Notes: generated by a model from the letters alone, not told the origin. Counted from the first letter of the stretch, positions 24,032-34,380 are shown. The stretch: 64,000 bases of DNA from Haloarcula limicola (GCF_010119205.1 NZ_WRXM01000002.1:550982-614981), one strand, 5' to 3'. Made by a program: numbers and translations.

Positions 24032-24652
24032 CTACTCGGGCACTTGCGCGATCGTCGTGATCGCCCGCGGGCTCCCGGGACGGGACTGTTGAATGTGGTG
24101 TTCGAACGCCTCGTAGCCGGCGGCTTCGAACATCCGCGTGGCCTCGCTCTCGTCGTAAAACAGCATGATGGCGTCGGCCAACTTCTGGAAGATCGTGGAG
24201 TTGGGGTAGTCCGGACCGACGATGAGCACCTGTCCGCCGGGTTTCGTGATACGACGGCACTCCCGCAGCGCGACGACGGGATTCGGCCAGTACTCGATGG
24301 AACCGGACGACCAGACGACGTCGAAGGCGTCGTCTCTGAACGGAAGTCGCTCCGCGTCGCCCAAGTGAAAGCGAACGTCGCCGCGCTTGCCGAACTTCTG
24401 GTAGGCCTTCGATAACTGGTGGGGGCTCTGGTCCAGTCCGTAGACGGTGTCGACGTGTTCGAGGAGTCCTTCGGTGGCGAAACCGGTGCCACAGCCGACG
24501 TCGAGCACCCGATCGTCGGCGGAGAGTCCCAGCATCTCGATGGCTTCGTCGCGCATCCGCTCGTCCCAGATGAAGGGGTTGATCTGGTCGTACACCTTCG
24601 AGAGATACTTGTAAAACGTCCGCGCGCGGGCCTTGTTTTCGAGGACTCCCAT
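24032..24652 (-). CDS. SAM-dependent methyltransferase (quinone-biosynthesis type)
   Basis: The 206-residue class I methyltransferase has motif I V-L-D-V-G-C-G-T-G (49-57) and the post-I acidic L-D-Q-S-P. A later D-V-V-W-S-S-G-S-I-E-Y-W-P-N-P segment resembles 2-methyl-6-phytylbenzoquinol and UbiE/MenG-like methyltransferases. Haloarchaea make methylated menaquinones, so a role in menaquinone methylation is reasonable but inferred. It converges on the exported-protein gene (8 bp between stops) and diverges from the ATP synthase operon. Confidence 0.78.
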   Translation of the reverse strand: MGVLENKARARTFYKYLSKVYDQINPFIWDERMRDEAIEMLGLSADDRVLDVGCGTGFATEGLLEHVDTVYGLDQSPHQLSKAYQKFGKRGDVRFHLGDAERLPFRDDAFDVVWSSGSIEYWPNPVVALRECRRITKPGGQVLIVGPDYPNSTIFQKLADAIMLFYDESEATRMFEAAGYEAFEHHIQQSRPGSPRAITTIAQVPE

Positions 24653-24806
24653 TGTCGGCCGTTAGAATCTCGCGGTCATAATTCCCCGGATTTCGGCCAG
24701 GGAACGGATGCGCCGGCGATTCGCTGGGTGGCTGTGGTTCACACGCACGCGCAGAAACTTCGCAACTACCAAATAGCCGCTCTAGCAACGGTCACACGAT
24801 TAGCAA

Positions 24807-25139
24807 ATGCCACGGCCAGAAGTTCTAGATAGGATAAAGGAGGCCGAGCAGGAGGCCGACGAGATCGTCGCCGAGGCCGAGGAGGACCGGGACGAACGAC
24901 TCGCCGAGGCCCGCGAACGGGCCGAGGAGATACGCGAACAGGCTCGCGAAGAGGCCGAATCCGACGCGGACGCCCGTCTCGAAGCGGCTCGAAAGGAGAT
25001 CGAAGAGGAGCGAGCGGAACTCATCGCCGAGGGTGAGAACGCCCGCGAGGAACTCGAAGCGGAGGCCGCTGGGCGGGAGGACGAGGTGGTCGAATACGTC
25101 ACAGACCTCTTCGAGGAGGCGGTACATGTTCAGACCTGA
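24807..25139 (+). CDS. atpH: A-type ATP synthase subunit H (peripheral stalk)
   Basis: The 110-residue, almost fully helical, highly charged protein carries E-A-E-Q-E-A-D-E-I-V-A-E-A-E-E-D-R-style heptads along most of its length. Subunits H and E form the coiled-coil peripheral stalks that hold the A1 head to subunit I. It is the first gene of the ATP synthase locus, as in other haloarchaea, and overlaps the next gene by 14 bp. No clear TATA box could be assigned upstream; CCAAATAGCC near 24769 is a weak candidate. Confidence 0.9.
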   Translation: MPRPEVLDRIKEAEQEADEIVAEAEEDRDERLAEARERAEEIREQAREEAESDADARLEAARKEIEEERAELIAEGENAREELEAEAAGREDEVVEYVTDLFEEAVHVQT

Positions 25140-27387
25140 GAAGATGTGTCGCGTCTCGGTGACGGGATCGAAGCGCGTCATGGAGGAGGTCATCGAGTCG
25201 GTCCACGACCTCAGCATGCTCCACGTCACCGAGTACGACGGGTCCTGGGAGGGGTTCGAACCCGGCAACCCCGTCGACGGGGCCGACGAGGCCTCCGATC
25301 AGCTCGTGACGGTCCGCTCGCTCGAGTCCATCCTCGACATCGACGAGGAGGACGCCGGACCGAAGCGGCTCGTCACCGACGACGCGCTCGAAGAGGACCT
25401 GGAGGAGGTCCGAACGAAGGTCAACGAACTCGACGACCGACGCGGCGACGTCCGCGACGACCTCCGTGACGTCGAAGAGCGCATCAGCACGATGGAGCCG
25501 TTCGTCACGCTGGGCATCGACCTGGACCTGCTCCGTGGCTACGAGACGCTCTCCGTCGCCGTCGGTGAGGGCGACGCGGACGAGGTGAAGGTCGCCTTGG
25601 CCGACAGCGACGTCGATACCTTCCAAGTGTTCGACGAGGACAGCGTCGTCGCCGTCTTCGCCCGGACCGACGAGAGCGAACTGCAGGACGCGCTGGTCGG
25701 TGCGACCTTCTCACAGCTGCAGATCCCCGAGGGCGACGGCGAACCGTCGGAGTACTTAGAGGAACTCCACCACCGGCAACAGCAACTCGAATCCAAGCTC
25801 GCGACCGTCGAGGACGAGCTCGGCGACCTGCGACTGGACTACGGCGGGTTCCTGCTGGCGGCCGAGGAGAAGCTCACCATCGAGGTCCAGAAGGCCGAAG
25901 CGCCGCTGACCTTCGCCACGACGGAGAACGCCTTCATCGCCGAGGGGTGGATCCCCGACGAGCGCTACGCGGCGTTCGAGAGCGCGATCGAGTCCGACGT
26001 GAGCGAGGCCGTGGACGTCGAGAAGCTCGAAGTCGCCGAGTACGACGACGGTCACGCCCACGCTCGCGAGGAGATCGAACACGAGGGCGGCGGTGGCGGC
26101 GACGCGACGGTGGGCCAGACCGTGACGGCCCCCGAAGCCGAAGAAGAGGAAGAGGGCCAACAGCAGGAAGTCGCCGCCGACGGCGGCCTCGTCACGATGG
26201 ACGACGACGAGCCGCCGGTGATTCAGGACAACGCGGCTCCCGCTCGCCCGTTCGAGGCGCTCGTCGAGGTCGTCAACCGCCCGAAGTACGGGGAGTTCGA
26301 CCCGACGGTCGCGTTCTTCCTGACGTTCCCGGCGTTCTACGGGTTCATGATCGGCGACCTCGGCTACGGGATCCTGTACTTCCTCGCGGGGTACGGGCTC
26401 TACTCGAAGATGGACGGCGACGTGATGAAGAGCCTCGGCGGCGTCGCGATGTGGGCCGGCGGGTTCACGATGCTGTTCGGCGTCCTCTACGGCGAGTTCT
26501 TCGGTCTCCACCAGCTCGGTGAGATAGTGTGGGGCGGCAACCCGCCGATGCACAAGGGCCTCCAGCCCGTCTACGGGAACTACGCCATCGCGTGGCTGAC
26601 GATCAGCCTGCTCGTCGGCATGGTTCACCTCGCCGTCGGCTGGATCTTCGACTTCGTCGAGAACCTGGAGCACGGCCTCTGGGACGCGCTCACCGAGAGC
26701 GGCTCGTGGCTCCTGATGCTGTTCGGTCTCTGGGCGTGGGTCTTCTCCGGCGCCAACGGTGCCGCACCGAACTTCCTCTACACCGCGGAGGAGGGCATCT
26801 TCGCCGGTCATCCGTTCGCGTTCGGCTTCGCCGGTCTCCCGCCCGTCAACCTGTTCACCATCCCGGTGCTCGATGCGCCGTTCTCGGCGTGGCTGGTCCT
26901 GTTCTTCGCGGGCCTCGTCCTGCTCGCGCTCGCCGACCTCATCGAGGTCGTCGAGTTCCTCAACGTGCTCGTGAACGTCCTCTCGTACACCCGACTGGCC
27001 GCGGTGCTGCTGGCCAAGGCAGGGATGGCCTTCGTGGTCAACCTGCTGTTCTTCGGCGTGTACGTCGTCGAGACGGACCACGGCGCGGAGTGGCACTTCG
27101 GGATCGGCCACTCGCCGGCACACATGCTCGAACAGGGGACCTACCACGGTCACGAGGTCACGAGCGTGATGTTCCCCGGTCTGATGCACTCGGGCGTCGC
27201 CGCGCTCGTCGGCGGGCTCCTCGTCCTCGTACTGGGGCACCTGCTCGTCCTCATCCTCGGGGTCACGAGCGCCGGCCTGCAGGGCGTGCGTCTCGAGTAC
27301 GTCGAGTTCTTCGGGAAGTTCTTCGAGGGCGGCGGCAAGAAGTACAACCCGTTCGGTTACGAGCGGACCTACAGCAACGACGACTGA
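25126..27387 (+). CDS. atpI: A-type ATP synthase subunit I (a-type stator, Ao)
   Basis: The 753-residue protein has a soluble N-terminal arm (about 1-390) and about eight membrane helices. The conserved stator Arg of the proton or sodium channel is R623 in V-L-S-Y-T-R-L-A, facing the proteolipid ring carboxylate. The arm contains a Glu/Gln-rich acidic insertion (about 320-360, with EEEEEGQQQE). I chose the ATG at 25126 (MFRPEKMCRVSVTGS) since it matches the usual haloarchaeal start and gives a 14-bp overlap with atpH; the ATG at 25144 is the alternative. It transports ions across the membrane to drive ATP synthesis. Confidence 0.95.
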   Translation: MFRPEKMCRVSVTGSKRVMEEVIESVHDLSMLHVTEYDGSWEGFEPGNPVDGADEASDQLVTVRSLESILDIDEEDAGPKRLVTDDALEEDLEEVRTKVNELDDRRGDVRDDLRDVEERISTMEPFVTLGIDLDLLRGYETLSVAVGEGDADEVKVALADSDVDTFQVFDEDSVVAVFARTDESELQDALVGATFSQLQIPEGDGEPSEYLEELHHRQQQLESKLATVEDELGDLRLDYGGFLLAAEEKLTIEVQKAEAPLTFATTENAFIAEGWIPDERYAAFESAIESDVSEAVDVEKLEVAEYDDGHAHAREEIEHEGGGGGDATVGQTVTAPEAEEEEEGQQQEVAADGGLVTMDDDEPPVIQDNAAPARPFEALVEVVNRPKYGEFDPTVAFFLTFPAFYGFMIGDLGYGILYFLAGYGLYSKMDGDVMKSLGGVAMWAGGFTMLFGVLYGEFFGLHQLGEIVWGGNPPMHKGLQPVYGNYAIAWLTISLLVGMVHLAVGWIFDFVENLEHGLWDALTESGSWLLMLFGLWAWVFSGANGAAPNFLYTAEEGIFAGHPFAFGFAGLPPVNLFTIPVLDAPFSAWLVLFFAGLVLLALADLIEVVEFLNVLVNVLSYTRLAAVLLAKAGMAFVVNLLFFGVYVVETDHGAEWHFGIGHSPAHMLEQGTYHGHEVTSVMFPGLMHSGVAALVGGLLVLVLGHLLVLILGVTSAGLQGVRLEYVEFFGKFFEGGGKKYNPFGYERTYSNDD

Positions 27388-27552
27388 CCGACGCCCGCGC
27401 GTCGGCCTCGCTCTCGATCTTCCCAGTTTCACACCCACGAGGGCATTCTCCGTCGCTCACAGCGCCCAGCGGTGGCTGGTACCAGCTCACATCCCCACCG
27501 TCCTGAGCGCCTAAATCGCCCGGACAGCACGCTGACGAAGCGTTTTGGGAAG

Positions 27553-27560
27553 CTTTATGA
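27553..27560 (+). promoter_or_regulatory. Putative internal TATA element upstream of atpK
   Basis: CTTTATGA in an AT-richer patch lies about 58-65 bp upstream of the atpK ATG, inside a 230-bp gap after atpI. It may give extra transcription of K through B, matching the higher stoichiometry of the proteolipid and catalytic subunits. Confidence 0.4.
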
Positions 27561-27617
27561 ACTCCGTGGGGTCACATACGCCTGTTCGGACACGAGCACC
27601 CAAAAGGACTTCAACAC

Positions 27618-27881
27618 ATGATTGAGAGCATCCCACTCGTTGTCAACGCTGTACTGCAGGAAGGTACCACTGGCGCCGCCCCGGCGATCCCGGCTTCCGC
27701 CGCCGCCGCCCTCGCCGTCGGGCTGGCCGCACTCGGTTCGGGGTACGCGGAGCGCGGTATCGGTGCCGCCGCGGTCGGCGCCATCGCGGAGGACGACGGC
27801 ATGTTCGGTCGTGGCCTCATCCTGACGGTCCTGCCGGAGACACTCGTCATCCTCGCGCTGGTCGTCGTCTTCGTCGTCTAA
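27618..27881 (+). CDS. atpK: A-type ATP synthase proteolipid subunit K (c-type)
   Basis: The 87-residue membrane protein has two helices (about 25-54 and 65-87). The ion-carrying carboxylate is E74 in L-T-V-L-P-E-T-L-V-I-L, and G-S-G-Y-A-E-R-G is the loop facing the central stalk. An N-terminal hydrophobic segment (MIESIPLVVNAVLQEG) may be a cleaved leader, as seen in some archaeal proteolipids. It forms the rotor ring. It sits between I and E with a 230-bp gap before it and 22 bp after it. Confidence 0.93.
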   Translation: MIESIPLVVNAVLQEGTTGAAPAIPASAAAALAVGLAALGSGYAERGIGAAAVGAIAEDDGMFGRGLILTVLPETLVILALVVVFVV

Positions 27882-27903
27882 ACCACATCCCCCTTTTCCA
27901 ACA

Positions 27904-28488
27904 ATGAGCCTTGATACAGTCGTAGAGGACATCCGAGACGAGGCCCGCGCGCGTGCAGAGGAGATTCGGGAAGAGGCCGACGAGCGCGCCGAGGAGATCG
28001 TCGCCGAGGCCGAGGCCGACGCCGAGCAGATCCACGAGGAGCGCGAAGCCGAAGTCCAGCGAGAGATCGAGCAGTTGCGCGAACAGCGCCTCTCCTCGGC
28101 GAAGCTCGAGGCCAAGCAGGCCCGGCTGGAAGCGCGCCGTGACGTCCTAGAGGACGTACACGAGGACGTCGAGCAGGCCGTCGCCGACATCGACGGCGAG
28201 CGGCGCGAGGAGCTGACGCGGTCGCTGCTCTCGGGCGCTGCCTCCGAGTTCGACGACGGCGCGACGCTTCGCGTCTACGGCCGCGCCGACGACCAGGCCC
28301 TCATCGAGGATATCCTCACCGACTACGACGACGCAGAGTTCGCCGGGGAACACGACTGCCTCGGCGGTGTGGTTGTCGAGAGCGAGGCCTCCCGCGTCCG
28401 TGTGAACAACACGTTCGACTCCGTGCTGGAGAGCGTCTGGGAGGACAACCTGAAAGCAATCAGCGATCGGCTCTTCGATTCACAATGA
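27904..28488 (+). CDS. atpE: A-type ATP synthase subunit E
   Basis: The 194-residue protein has a long N-terminal coiled coil (about 10-110, R-D-E-A-R-A-R-A-E-E-I-R-E-E-A-D) and a globular C-terminal domain (about 115-194, L-R-V-Y-G-R-A-D-D...G-E-H-D-C-L-G-G-V-V-V). It pairs with subunit H as peripheral stalk. The start of subunit C overlaps its end by 4 bp (ATGA). Confidence 0.92.
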   Translation: MSLDTVVEDIRDEARARAEEIREEADERAEEIVAEAEADAEQIHEEREAEVQREIEQLREQRLSSAKLEAKQARLEARRDVLEDVHEDVEQAVADIDGERREELTRSLLSGAASEFDDGATLRVYGRADDQALIEDILTDYDDAEFAGEHDCLGGVVVESEASRVRVNNTFDSVLESVWEDNLKAISDRLFDSQ

Positions 28489-29561
28489 GCAGCAACGGGG
28501 CGGCAAACCGCGGCCGGAGCTCGAATTACGAGTACGTCATCGCTCGGGTTCGCTCGCGTCGTGCCTCGCTGTTCGACGACGACGACTATCGGAAACTGGT
28601 CCGCATGGGGACGAGCGAGATCGCTCGTTTCATGGAGGAGACCGAGTACGAGACGGAGATGAACGCGCTCGGCTCCCGGTACTCCGGCGTCGACCTCGTC
28701 GAATACGCGCTGAATCGAAACCTCGCGAAGCACTTCGACGACCTGCTGGAGTGGGCCGAGGGGGCGCTGTACGACTACATCGCCCGCTACCTGCGGAAGT
28801 TCGACGTCTGGAACGTCAAGACGATCATCCGCGGGCTGTACGCCGGCACGGGGTCGACCGAGGTCGAAGACGACCTCATCCGCGCCGGCGAGTTCAGCGA
28901 GCGGCGAGTCGACCAGTTGCTCGCCGCCGGCTCCATCGAGGAGGTCGTCGAACTGCTCGACGACACGATATTCGGCGAGGCGATGGCCGAGGCCTACCCG
29001 GTCTACGAGGAGAGCGACGTCCTCGTGCCGCTCGAGAACGCGCTCGACCGCGCCTTCTACGAAACCCTGCTCGAAGGGCTTCCCAGCAACCCCGAGATCG
29101 ACAGCCCGACCGGGCTGTACGTCGAGTTCCTGCAGGCCGAGGTGGACTTCCGGAACCTCCGGAACGCCCTCCGCCTCGCTCGCAGCGGTGCCGACGCCGA
29201 CCCGACGGAGTACTACATCGAGGGCGGGAAGCTCTTCGACGAGCAGACCCTCTCACAGCTCTCGGCGAACGTCGAGGGCATCGTCGCGGCCGTCCGCGAG
29301 AGCACGTACGGCGACGAACTTGATACGGCGCTTTCCGCGCTGGAGGAGGCCGACAACCTCATCGAGTTCGAGCGGGCGCTGGACGCGGCGCTCTTAGAGT
29401 ACGCCGACCGCCTCTCGAACCGGTATCCGCTGTCGGTCTGTCCGGTGCTGTCCTACATCCTCGCCAAGGAGCGCGAGGTCGACAACATCCGGGCCATCGC
29501 CCGCGGCCGGGAAGCGGGCCTCGAACCCGACGAGATCGAACAGGAGCTGGTGATACTATGA
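28485..29561 (+). CDS. atpC: A-type ATP synthase subunit C
   Basis: The 358-residue helical protein belongs to the V/A-ATPase C/d family: three-fold helical repeats with R-V-R-S-R-R-A-S-L-F-D, W-N-V-K-T-I-I-R-G-L-Y-A and K-E-R-E-V-D-N-I-R-A-I-A-R-G. It caps the rotor ring and links it to central-stalk subunits D and F. It overlaps E (before) and F (after) by 4 bp each. Confidence 0.93.
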   Translation: MSSNGAANRGRSSNYEYVIARVRSRRASLFDDDDYRKLVRMGTSEIARFMEETEYETEMNALGSRYSGVDLVEYALNRNLAKHFDDLLEWAEGALYDYIARYLRKFDVWNVKTIIRGLYAGTGSTEVEDDLIRAGEFSERRVDQLLAAGSIEEVVELLDDTIFGEAMAEAYPVYEESDVLVPLENALDRAFYETLLEGLPSNPEIDSPTGLYVEFLQAEVDFRNLRNALRLARSGADADPTEYYIEGGKLFDEQTLSQLSANVEGIVAAVRESTYGDELDTALSALEEADNLIEFERALDAALLEYADRLSNRYPLSVCPVLSYILAKEREVDNIRAIARGREAGLEPDEIEQELVIL

Positions 29562-29881
29562 GCCAGGAGATAGGCGTCATCGGCAGCCCCGAGTTCACGA
29601 CGGGGTTCCGACTGGCGGGGGTCCGCAAGTTCGCGGACGTCCCCCAGGACGAGAAAGACGAGCAACTGGACGACGCCGTCGAGGAGATGCTCGGCGACGA
29701 CGACGTCGGCATCGTCGTGATGCACGACGACGACCTGGAGCATCTCTCGCGGGGCGTTCGACAGAACGCCGAGACGAGCGTCGAGCCGGTACTGGTGACA
29801 CTCGGCGGTGGCACCGGTAGCGGCGGACTACGTGACCAGATCAAGCGAGCCATCGGTATCGACCTGATGGACGAAGACTAA
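29558..29881 (+). CDS. atpF: A-type ATP synthase subunit F
   Basis: The 107-residue Rossmann-like small subunit of the central stalk begins M-S-Q-E-I-G-V-I-G-S-P-E-F-T-T-G-F-R-L-A-G-V and ends in a Gly-rich stretch and a short helix (GGTGSGGLRDQIKRAIG). It rotates with subunit D. The next gene, atpA, starts 3 bp after its stop. Confidence 0.92.
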   Translation: MSQEIGVIGSPEFTTGFRLAGVRKFADVPQDEKDEQLDDAVEEMLGDDDVGIVVMHDDDLEHLSRGVRQNAETSVEPVLVTLGGGTGSGGLRDQIKRAIGIDLMDED

Positions 29882-29884
29882 ACA

Positions 29885-31645
29885 ATGAGTCAAGCAACAG
29901 AATCCGACGTCCGCGAGGACGGCATCATCGAAAGCGTCTCGGGACCGGTCGTAACGGCTCGAGACCTCGACGCCCGGATGAACGACGTCGTTTACGTCGG
30001 TTCGGAAGGGCTGATGGGCGAGGTCATCGAGATCGAAGGCAACATCACCACCATCCAGGTGTACGAGGAGACCTCCGGGGTCTCTCCGGGCCAACCCGTC
30101 GAGGGGACCGGAGCGCCCCTGTCTGTCGACCTCGGACCGGGCATGCTCGACGCCATCTACGACGGCGTCCAGCGCCCGCTCGACGTGCTCGAAGAGAAGA
30201 TGGACTCGGCGTACTTAGACCGCGGGGTCGACGCGCCGGGGATCGACTTAGAGAAGACCTGGGAGTTCGAACCGACCGTCGAAGAAGGCGACGAGGTCGA
30301 ATCCGGCGACATCGTCGGGACCGTCCCCGAGACGCCCAGCATCGACCACAAAGTGATGGTCCCGCCGGACTACGAGGGCGGCGAAGTCGTCTCCGCCGAG
30401 TCGGGCAACTTCACCGTCACCGAACCGGTCGTCGAACTGGACAACGGCGAGGAGATCCAGATGCGCCAGGAGTGGCCGGTCCGCACGCAGCGTCCGGCCG
30501 ACGAGAAGGAGACGCCGACCGAACCCCTCATCTCGGGCCAGCGCGTGCTGGACGGCCTCTTCCCCATCGCCAAAGGTGGGACGGCCGCGATTCCGGGGCC
30601 GTTCGGTTCCGGCAAGACGGTCACCCAGCACCAGCTCGCGAAGTGGGCCGACGCGGACATCGTCGTCTACGTCGGCTGCGGCGAGCGCGGCAACGAGATG
30701 ACCGAAGTGATCGAGGACTTCCCGGAACTGGAAGACCCCATCACGGGCAACGCCCTGATGGACCGGACCTGCCTCATCGCGAACACGTCGAACATGCCCG
30801 TCGCGGCGCGTGAGTCCTGTGTCTACACGGGAATCACCATCGCCGAGTACTTCCGTGACATGGGGTACGACGTGGCGCTGATGGCCGACTCCACCTCCCG
30901 GTGGGCCGAGGCCATGCGCGAGATCTCCTCCCGACTGGAGGAGATGCCCGGCGAGGAGGGGTACCCCGCGTACCTCTCGGCTCGCCTGAGCGAGTTCTAC
31001 GAGCGCGCCGGCTACTTCCAGAACATCAACGACACCGAGGGGTCCGTCTCGGTCATCGGAGCCGTCTCGCCGCCGGGCGGGGACTTCTCGGAACCGGTCA
31101 CGCAGAACACGCTGCGTATCGTCAAGACGTTCTGGGCGCTGGACGCCGACCTCGCCGAGCGGCGACACTTCCCGTCTATCAACTGGAACGAGTCCTACTC
31201 CCTATACCGGGACCAGCTCGACCCGTGGTTCGTCGAGAACGTGCGCAACGACTGGCCCGAAACGCGTCAGTGGGCCATCGACGTCCTCGACGAGGAGGCC
31301 GAGCTCCAGGAGATCGTCCAGCTCGTCGGGAAGGACGCCCTGCCGGAGGACCAGCAGCTCACGCTCGAGATCGCGCGATACCTGCGTGAGGCGTGGCTCC
31401 AGCAGAACGCCTTCCACGACGTGGACACTTACTGCGAGCCGGAGAAGACCTACCGGATCATGGACGTCATCCAGTCGTACAACGACGCGGCCTTCGAGGC
31501 GCTCGAAGCCGGTGTCCCCGTCGAGGAGATCACCGACATCGACGCCGCGCCGCGCATCAACCGCATCGGCGTGCAGGAAGACTACAACGAGTACGTCGAC
31601 CAACTGGAGGAGGACATCAAGTCCCAGCTCCGGGAGAAGTACTAA
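29885..31645 (+). CDS. atpA: A-type ATP synthase catalytic subunit A
   Basis: The 586-residue catalytic subunit has a beta-barrel N-terminal domain (about 10-75), the A-type non-homologous region (about 110-190), and the nucleotide-binding core with P-loop G-P-F-G-S-G-K-T (238-245, K244). [11 protein letters not shown] carries the catalytic-Glu region and Y-P-A-Y-L-S-A-R-L is conserved. Three A and three B subunits form the ATP-making hexamer. No intein interrupts the P-loop region. atpB follows 2 bp later. Confidence 0.96.
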   Translation: MSQATESDVREDGIIESVSGPVVTARDLDARMNDVVYVGSEGLMGEVIEIEGNITTIQVYEETSGVSPGQPVEGTGAPLSVDLGPGMLDAIYDGVQRPLDVLEEKMDSAYLDRGVDAPGIDLEKTWEFEPTVEEGDEVESGDIVGTVPETPSIDHKVMVPPDYEGGEVVSAESGNFTVTEPVVELDNGEEIQMRQEWPVRTQRPADEKETPTEPLISGQRVLDGLFPIAKGGTAAIPGPFGSGKTVTQHQLAKWADADIVVYVGCGERGNEMTEVIEDFPELEDPITGNALMDRTCLIANTSNMPVAARESCVYTGITIAEYFRDMGYDVALMADSTSRWAEAMREISSRLEEMPGEEGYPAYLSARLSEFYERAGYFQNINDTEGSVSVIGAVSPPGGDFSEPVTQNTLRIVKTFWALDADLAERRHFPSINWNESYSLYRDQLDPWFVENVRNDWPETRQWAIDVLDEEAELQEIVQLVGKDALPEDQQLTLEIARYLREAWLQQNAFHDVDTYCEPEKTYRIMDVIQSYNDAAFEALEAGVPVEEITDIDAAPRINRIGVQEDYNEYVDQLEEDIKSQLREKY

Positions 31646-31647
31646 CG

Positions 31648-33075
31648 ATGAAAGAGTATCAGACAATCACGGAAATCAGCGGCCCGCTGGTGTTCGTCGA
31701 GACCGACGAGCCGGTCGGGTACGACGAGATCGTCGAGATCGAGACCGGCGACGGCCAGACCCGCCGCGGCCAGGTGCTCGAATCCGCGAGCGACTACGTC
31801 GCCATCCAGGTGTTCGAGGGCACGGAGGGTATCGACCGCGACGCCTCCGTCCGCTTCCTCGGCGAGACGATGAAGATGCCCGTCACCGAGGACTTGCTGG
31901 GACGGGTCATGGACGGGACCGGCCAGCCGATCGACGGCGGCCCGGAGATCGTCCCCGACGACCGACAGGACATCGTCGGCGCGGCGATCAACCCCTACTC
32001 CCGGGAGTACCCCGAGGAGTTCATCCAGACTGGCGTCTCGGCTATCGACGGCATGAACACGCTCGTCCGCGGGCAGAAGCTCCCCATCTTCTCGGCGTCG
32101 GGGCTGCCCCACAACGACCTCGCGCTGCAGATCGCCCGACAGGCCAGCGTGCCCGAAGAGGAAGAGGGCGACGACGAAGAGGGGTCGGAGTTCGCAGTCA
32201 TCTTCGGCGCGATGGGTATCACGGCCGAAGAGGCCAACGAGTTCATGGACGACTTCGAGCGCACCGGCGCGCTGGAACGCTCGGTCGTCTTCATGAACCT
32301 CGCGGACGACCCCGCCGTCGAGCGGACGATCACGCCGCGACTCGCGCTCACTACGGCCGAGTACCTCGCCTTCGAGAAGGACTACCACGTGCTGGTCATC
32401 CTGACGGACATGACCAACTACTGCGAGGCGCTGCGCGAGATCGGCGCCGCGCGTGAGGAGGTCCCCGGTCGGCGTGGTTACCCCGGTTACATGTACACCG
32501 ACCTCGCGCAACTCTACGAGCGGGCCGGTCGTATCGAGGGCCGCGAGGGCTCTGTCACGCAGATTCCGATCCTCACGATGCCCGGCGACGACGACACACA
32601 CCCGATCCCGGACCTGACCGGTTACATCACGGAGGGCCAGATCTACATCGACCGCGACCTCAACAGTCAGGGCGTCCAGCCGCCGATCAACGTCCTGCCG
32701 AGCCTCTCGCGGCTGATGGACGACGGTATCGGCGAGGGCCTGACCCGCGCCGACCACGCCGACGTGAAAGACCAGATCTTCGCCGCGTACGCGGAGGGTG
32801 AGGACCTGCGCGACCTCGTGAACATCGTCGGCCGCGAGGCGCTGTCGGAACTGGACAACAAGTACCTGGACTTCGCCGACCGCTTCGAGGACGAGTTCGT
32901 CGATCAGGGCTTCGACACCAACCGCGACATCGACGACACGCTCGAACTCGGCTGGGACCTGCTCTCGATGCTCCCGAAGGACGCGCTCAACCGCATCGAC
33001 GAGGAGCTCATCGAGGAACACTACCGCGAGGACGAGACCGCAGAGAGCGCCGACGAAGAGGCCGTCGAAGCCTAA
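31648..33075 (+). CDS. atpB: A-type ATP synthase regulatory subunit B
   Basis: The 475-residue non-catalytic subunit has the ATPase fold without a P-loop: [16 protein letters not shown] replaces it. A beta-barrel start ([26 protein letters not shown]) and an acidic C-terminal tail ([15 protein letters not shown]) are present. I chose the ATG at 31648 because the barrel begins there and it follows atpA by 2 bp. It completes the A3B3 hexamer. A T-run lies about 30 bp after the stop. Confidence 0.95.
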   Translation: MKEYQTITEISGPLVFVETDEPVGYDEIVEIETGDGQTRRGQVLESASDYVAIQVFEGTEGIDRDASVRFLGETMKMPVTEDLLGRVMDGTGQPIDGGPEIVPDDRQDIVGAAINPYSREYPEEFIQTGVSAIDGMNTLVRGQKLPIFSASGLPHNDLALQIARQASVPEEEEGDDEEGSEFAVIFGAMGITAEEANEFMDDFERTGALERSVVFMNLADDPAVERTITPRLALTTAEYLAFEKDYHVLVILTDMTNYCEALREIGAAREEVPGRRGYPGYMYTDLAQLYERAGRIEGREGSVTQIPILTMPGDDDTHPIPDLTGYITEGQIYIDRDLNSQGVQPPINVLPSLSRLMDDGIGEGLTRADHADVKDQIFAAYAEGEDLRDLVNIVGREALSELDNKYLDFADRFEDEFVDQGFDTNRDIDDTLELGWDLLSMLPKDALNRIDEELIEEHYREDETAESADEEAVEA

Positions 33076-33103
33076 CTCGGCCGGTTCTCGTTTCGGCTCG
33101 CGC

Positions 33104-33108
33104 TTTTT
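33104..33108 (+). terminator. T-run after atpB
   Basis: CTTTTTCC about 30 bp after the atpB stop, in the 157-bp gap before atpD, is a candidate oligo-T terminator or attenuation point separating atpD from the main operon. Confidence 0.35.
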
Positions 33109-33232
33109 CCGACCCGCTACGATTCCGTAGTTACGGCTGTATCGACCCGCTCCGCGTCGAACCGCGATATCGGCCGAACCGTCGCGCGACGACTGAAAAC
33201 GGTTAACTGCCTAGGCCCGATAGAGCCCCACA

Positions 33233-33925
33233 ATGGCTAAAGACGTCAAACCCACTCGGAAGAACTTGATGCAGATAGAGGACCGCATCGAGCTCTCCGA
33301 ACGCGGACACGACACGCTGGAGAAGAAGCGTGACGGCCTCATCATGGAGTTCATGGACATCCTCGATCAGGCACAAGACGTCCGAAACGACTTAGACGAC
33401 TCCTACGAGCGCGCCCAGCGCGCCATCAACATGGCCCGCGCGATGGAGGGTGACGTCGCCGTCCGCGGGGCCGCGGCCGCGCTGAAGGAACATCCCGAGC
33501 TGACGACCCAGTCGAAGAACATCATGGGCGTCGTCGTCCCGCAGATCGAGTCCAGCAAGGTCAGTAAGTCGCTGGACGAGCGCGGCTACGGCGTGATGGG
33601 GACCTCCGCGCGCATCGACGAGGCCGCCGACGCCTACGAGGAACTGCTCGAACAGATCATCCTCGCGGCCGAGGTCGAGACGGCGATGAAGAAGATGCTC
33701 GAGGAGATCGAGACGACCAAGCGCCGCGTCAACGCGCTGGAGTTCAAACTGCTGCCGGACCTCCACGACAACAAGGAGTACATCGAGCAGAAACTCGAAG
33801 AGCAAGAGCGCGAGGAGATCTTCCGCATGAAGAAGATCAAGGCGAAGAAAGAGGAAGAGGAAGACGAGATCGCCGCCGAGGAGTCCGAAGCCGAGTCCGT
33901 CGATCCGCTCACCGCCGACGACTGA
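33233..33925 (+). CDS. atpD: A-type ATP synthase subunit D (central rotor shaft)
   Basis: The 230-residue protein has two long helices (about 5-80 and 110-200) as in V/A-ATPase [19 protein letters not shown]-x-like V-V-P-Q-I-E-S-S, and a C-terminal Lys/Glu-rich tail. It forms the rotor shaft inside A3B3 with subunit F. Unlike the other subunits it is 157 bp from its neighbour, with a T-run and a small AT-rich patch (GGTTAAC near 33202) between, so it may have its own promoter. Confidence 0.93.
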   Translation: MAKDVKPTRKNLMQIEDRIELSERGHDTLEKKRDGLIMEFMDILDQAQDVRNDLDDSYERAQRAINMARAMEGDVAVRGAAAALKEHPELTTQSKNIMGVVVPQIESSKVSKSLDERGYGVMGTSARIDEAADAYEELLEQIILAAEVETAMKKMLEEIETTKRRVNALEFKLLPDLHDNKEYIEQKLEEQEREEIFRMKKIKAKKEEEEDEIAAEESEAESVDPLTADD

Positions 33926-33971
33926 GCCCGGCAGCCGATATCCCTTTCTCCCCGTCGTCCTTGTTTTCTCC

Positions 33972-34364
33972 ATGTCCTGTTCCGAGTGCGGCGGCGAGAC
34001 GCTCGCCGTCCCGGTTCCGCCCGAGCTGCGGGAGTATCTACCGGGCAACGCTATCGGTACGACCGTCTGTCGGGCCTGTCTGGCGATGGGACCGGCCGAC
34101 GACCCGCCGGAGGCGATACCCGACCTGACCGTCCTCGACGACGCGATGCCGTCGAACCCGGACGCGGCGGTGCCGATGGTCCTCGTACTCGGGCTACTGG
34201 ACTCGCTGGCGTTGCACCGCCAAGAGATCACGGCGCTGCTCGAACGGGTCGAACGCGCCGGGACCGACCCGTTGCTCGTCGTGGACCGACTCGCGGCGAG
34301 CTACGGCGCGGACGCCCACGTCGACCTCGCTCGTAGGCGACACCAACTCGAACAGTTACTGTAG
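33972..34364 (+). CDS. DUF6276-like haloarchaeal zinc-binding protein
   Basis: The 130-residue protein begins M-S-C-S-E-C-G-G-E and has a second Cys pair, C-R-A-C, about 25 residues later, so C-x2-C plus C-x2-C likely binds one Zn2+. The rest is helical, with no enzyme motif. The length and pattern fit the haloarchaeal family DUF6276, which has no known function. It lies 46 bp after atpD on the same strand, so it may be cotranscribed with the rotor subunit gene. Confidence 0.7.
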   Translation: MSCSECGGETLAVPVPPELREYLPGNAIGTTVCRACLAMGPADDPPEAIPDLTVLDDAMPSNPDAAVPMVLVLGLLDSLALHRQEITALLERVERAGTDPLLVVDRLAASYGADAHVDLARRRHQLEQLL

Positions 34365-34380
34365 GTGCCGACTCGGAACG

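Noticed and set aside
25756-27438. Antisense frame across the subunit I gene
   Set aside because: A shadow of a conserved gene, rich in Glu, Arg and His, with no recognisable fold.
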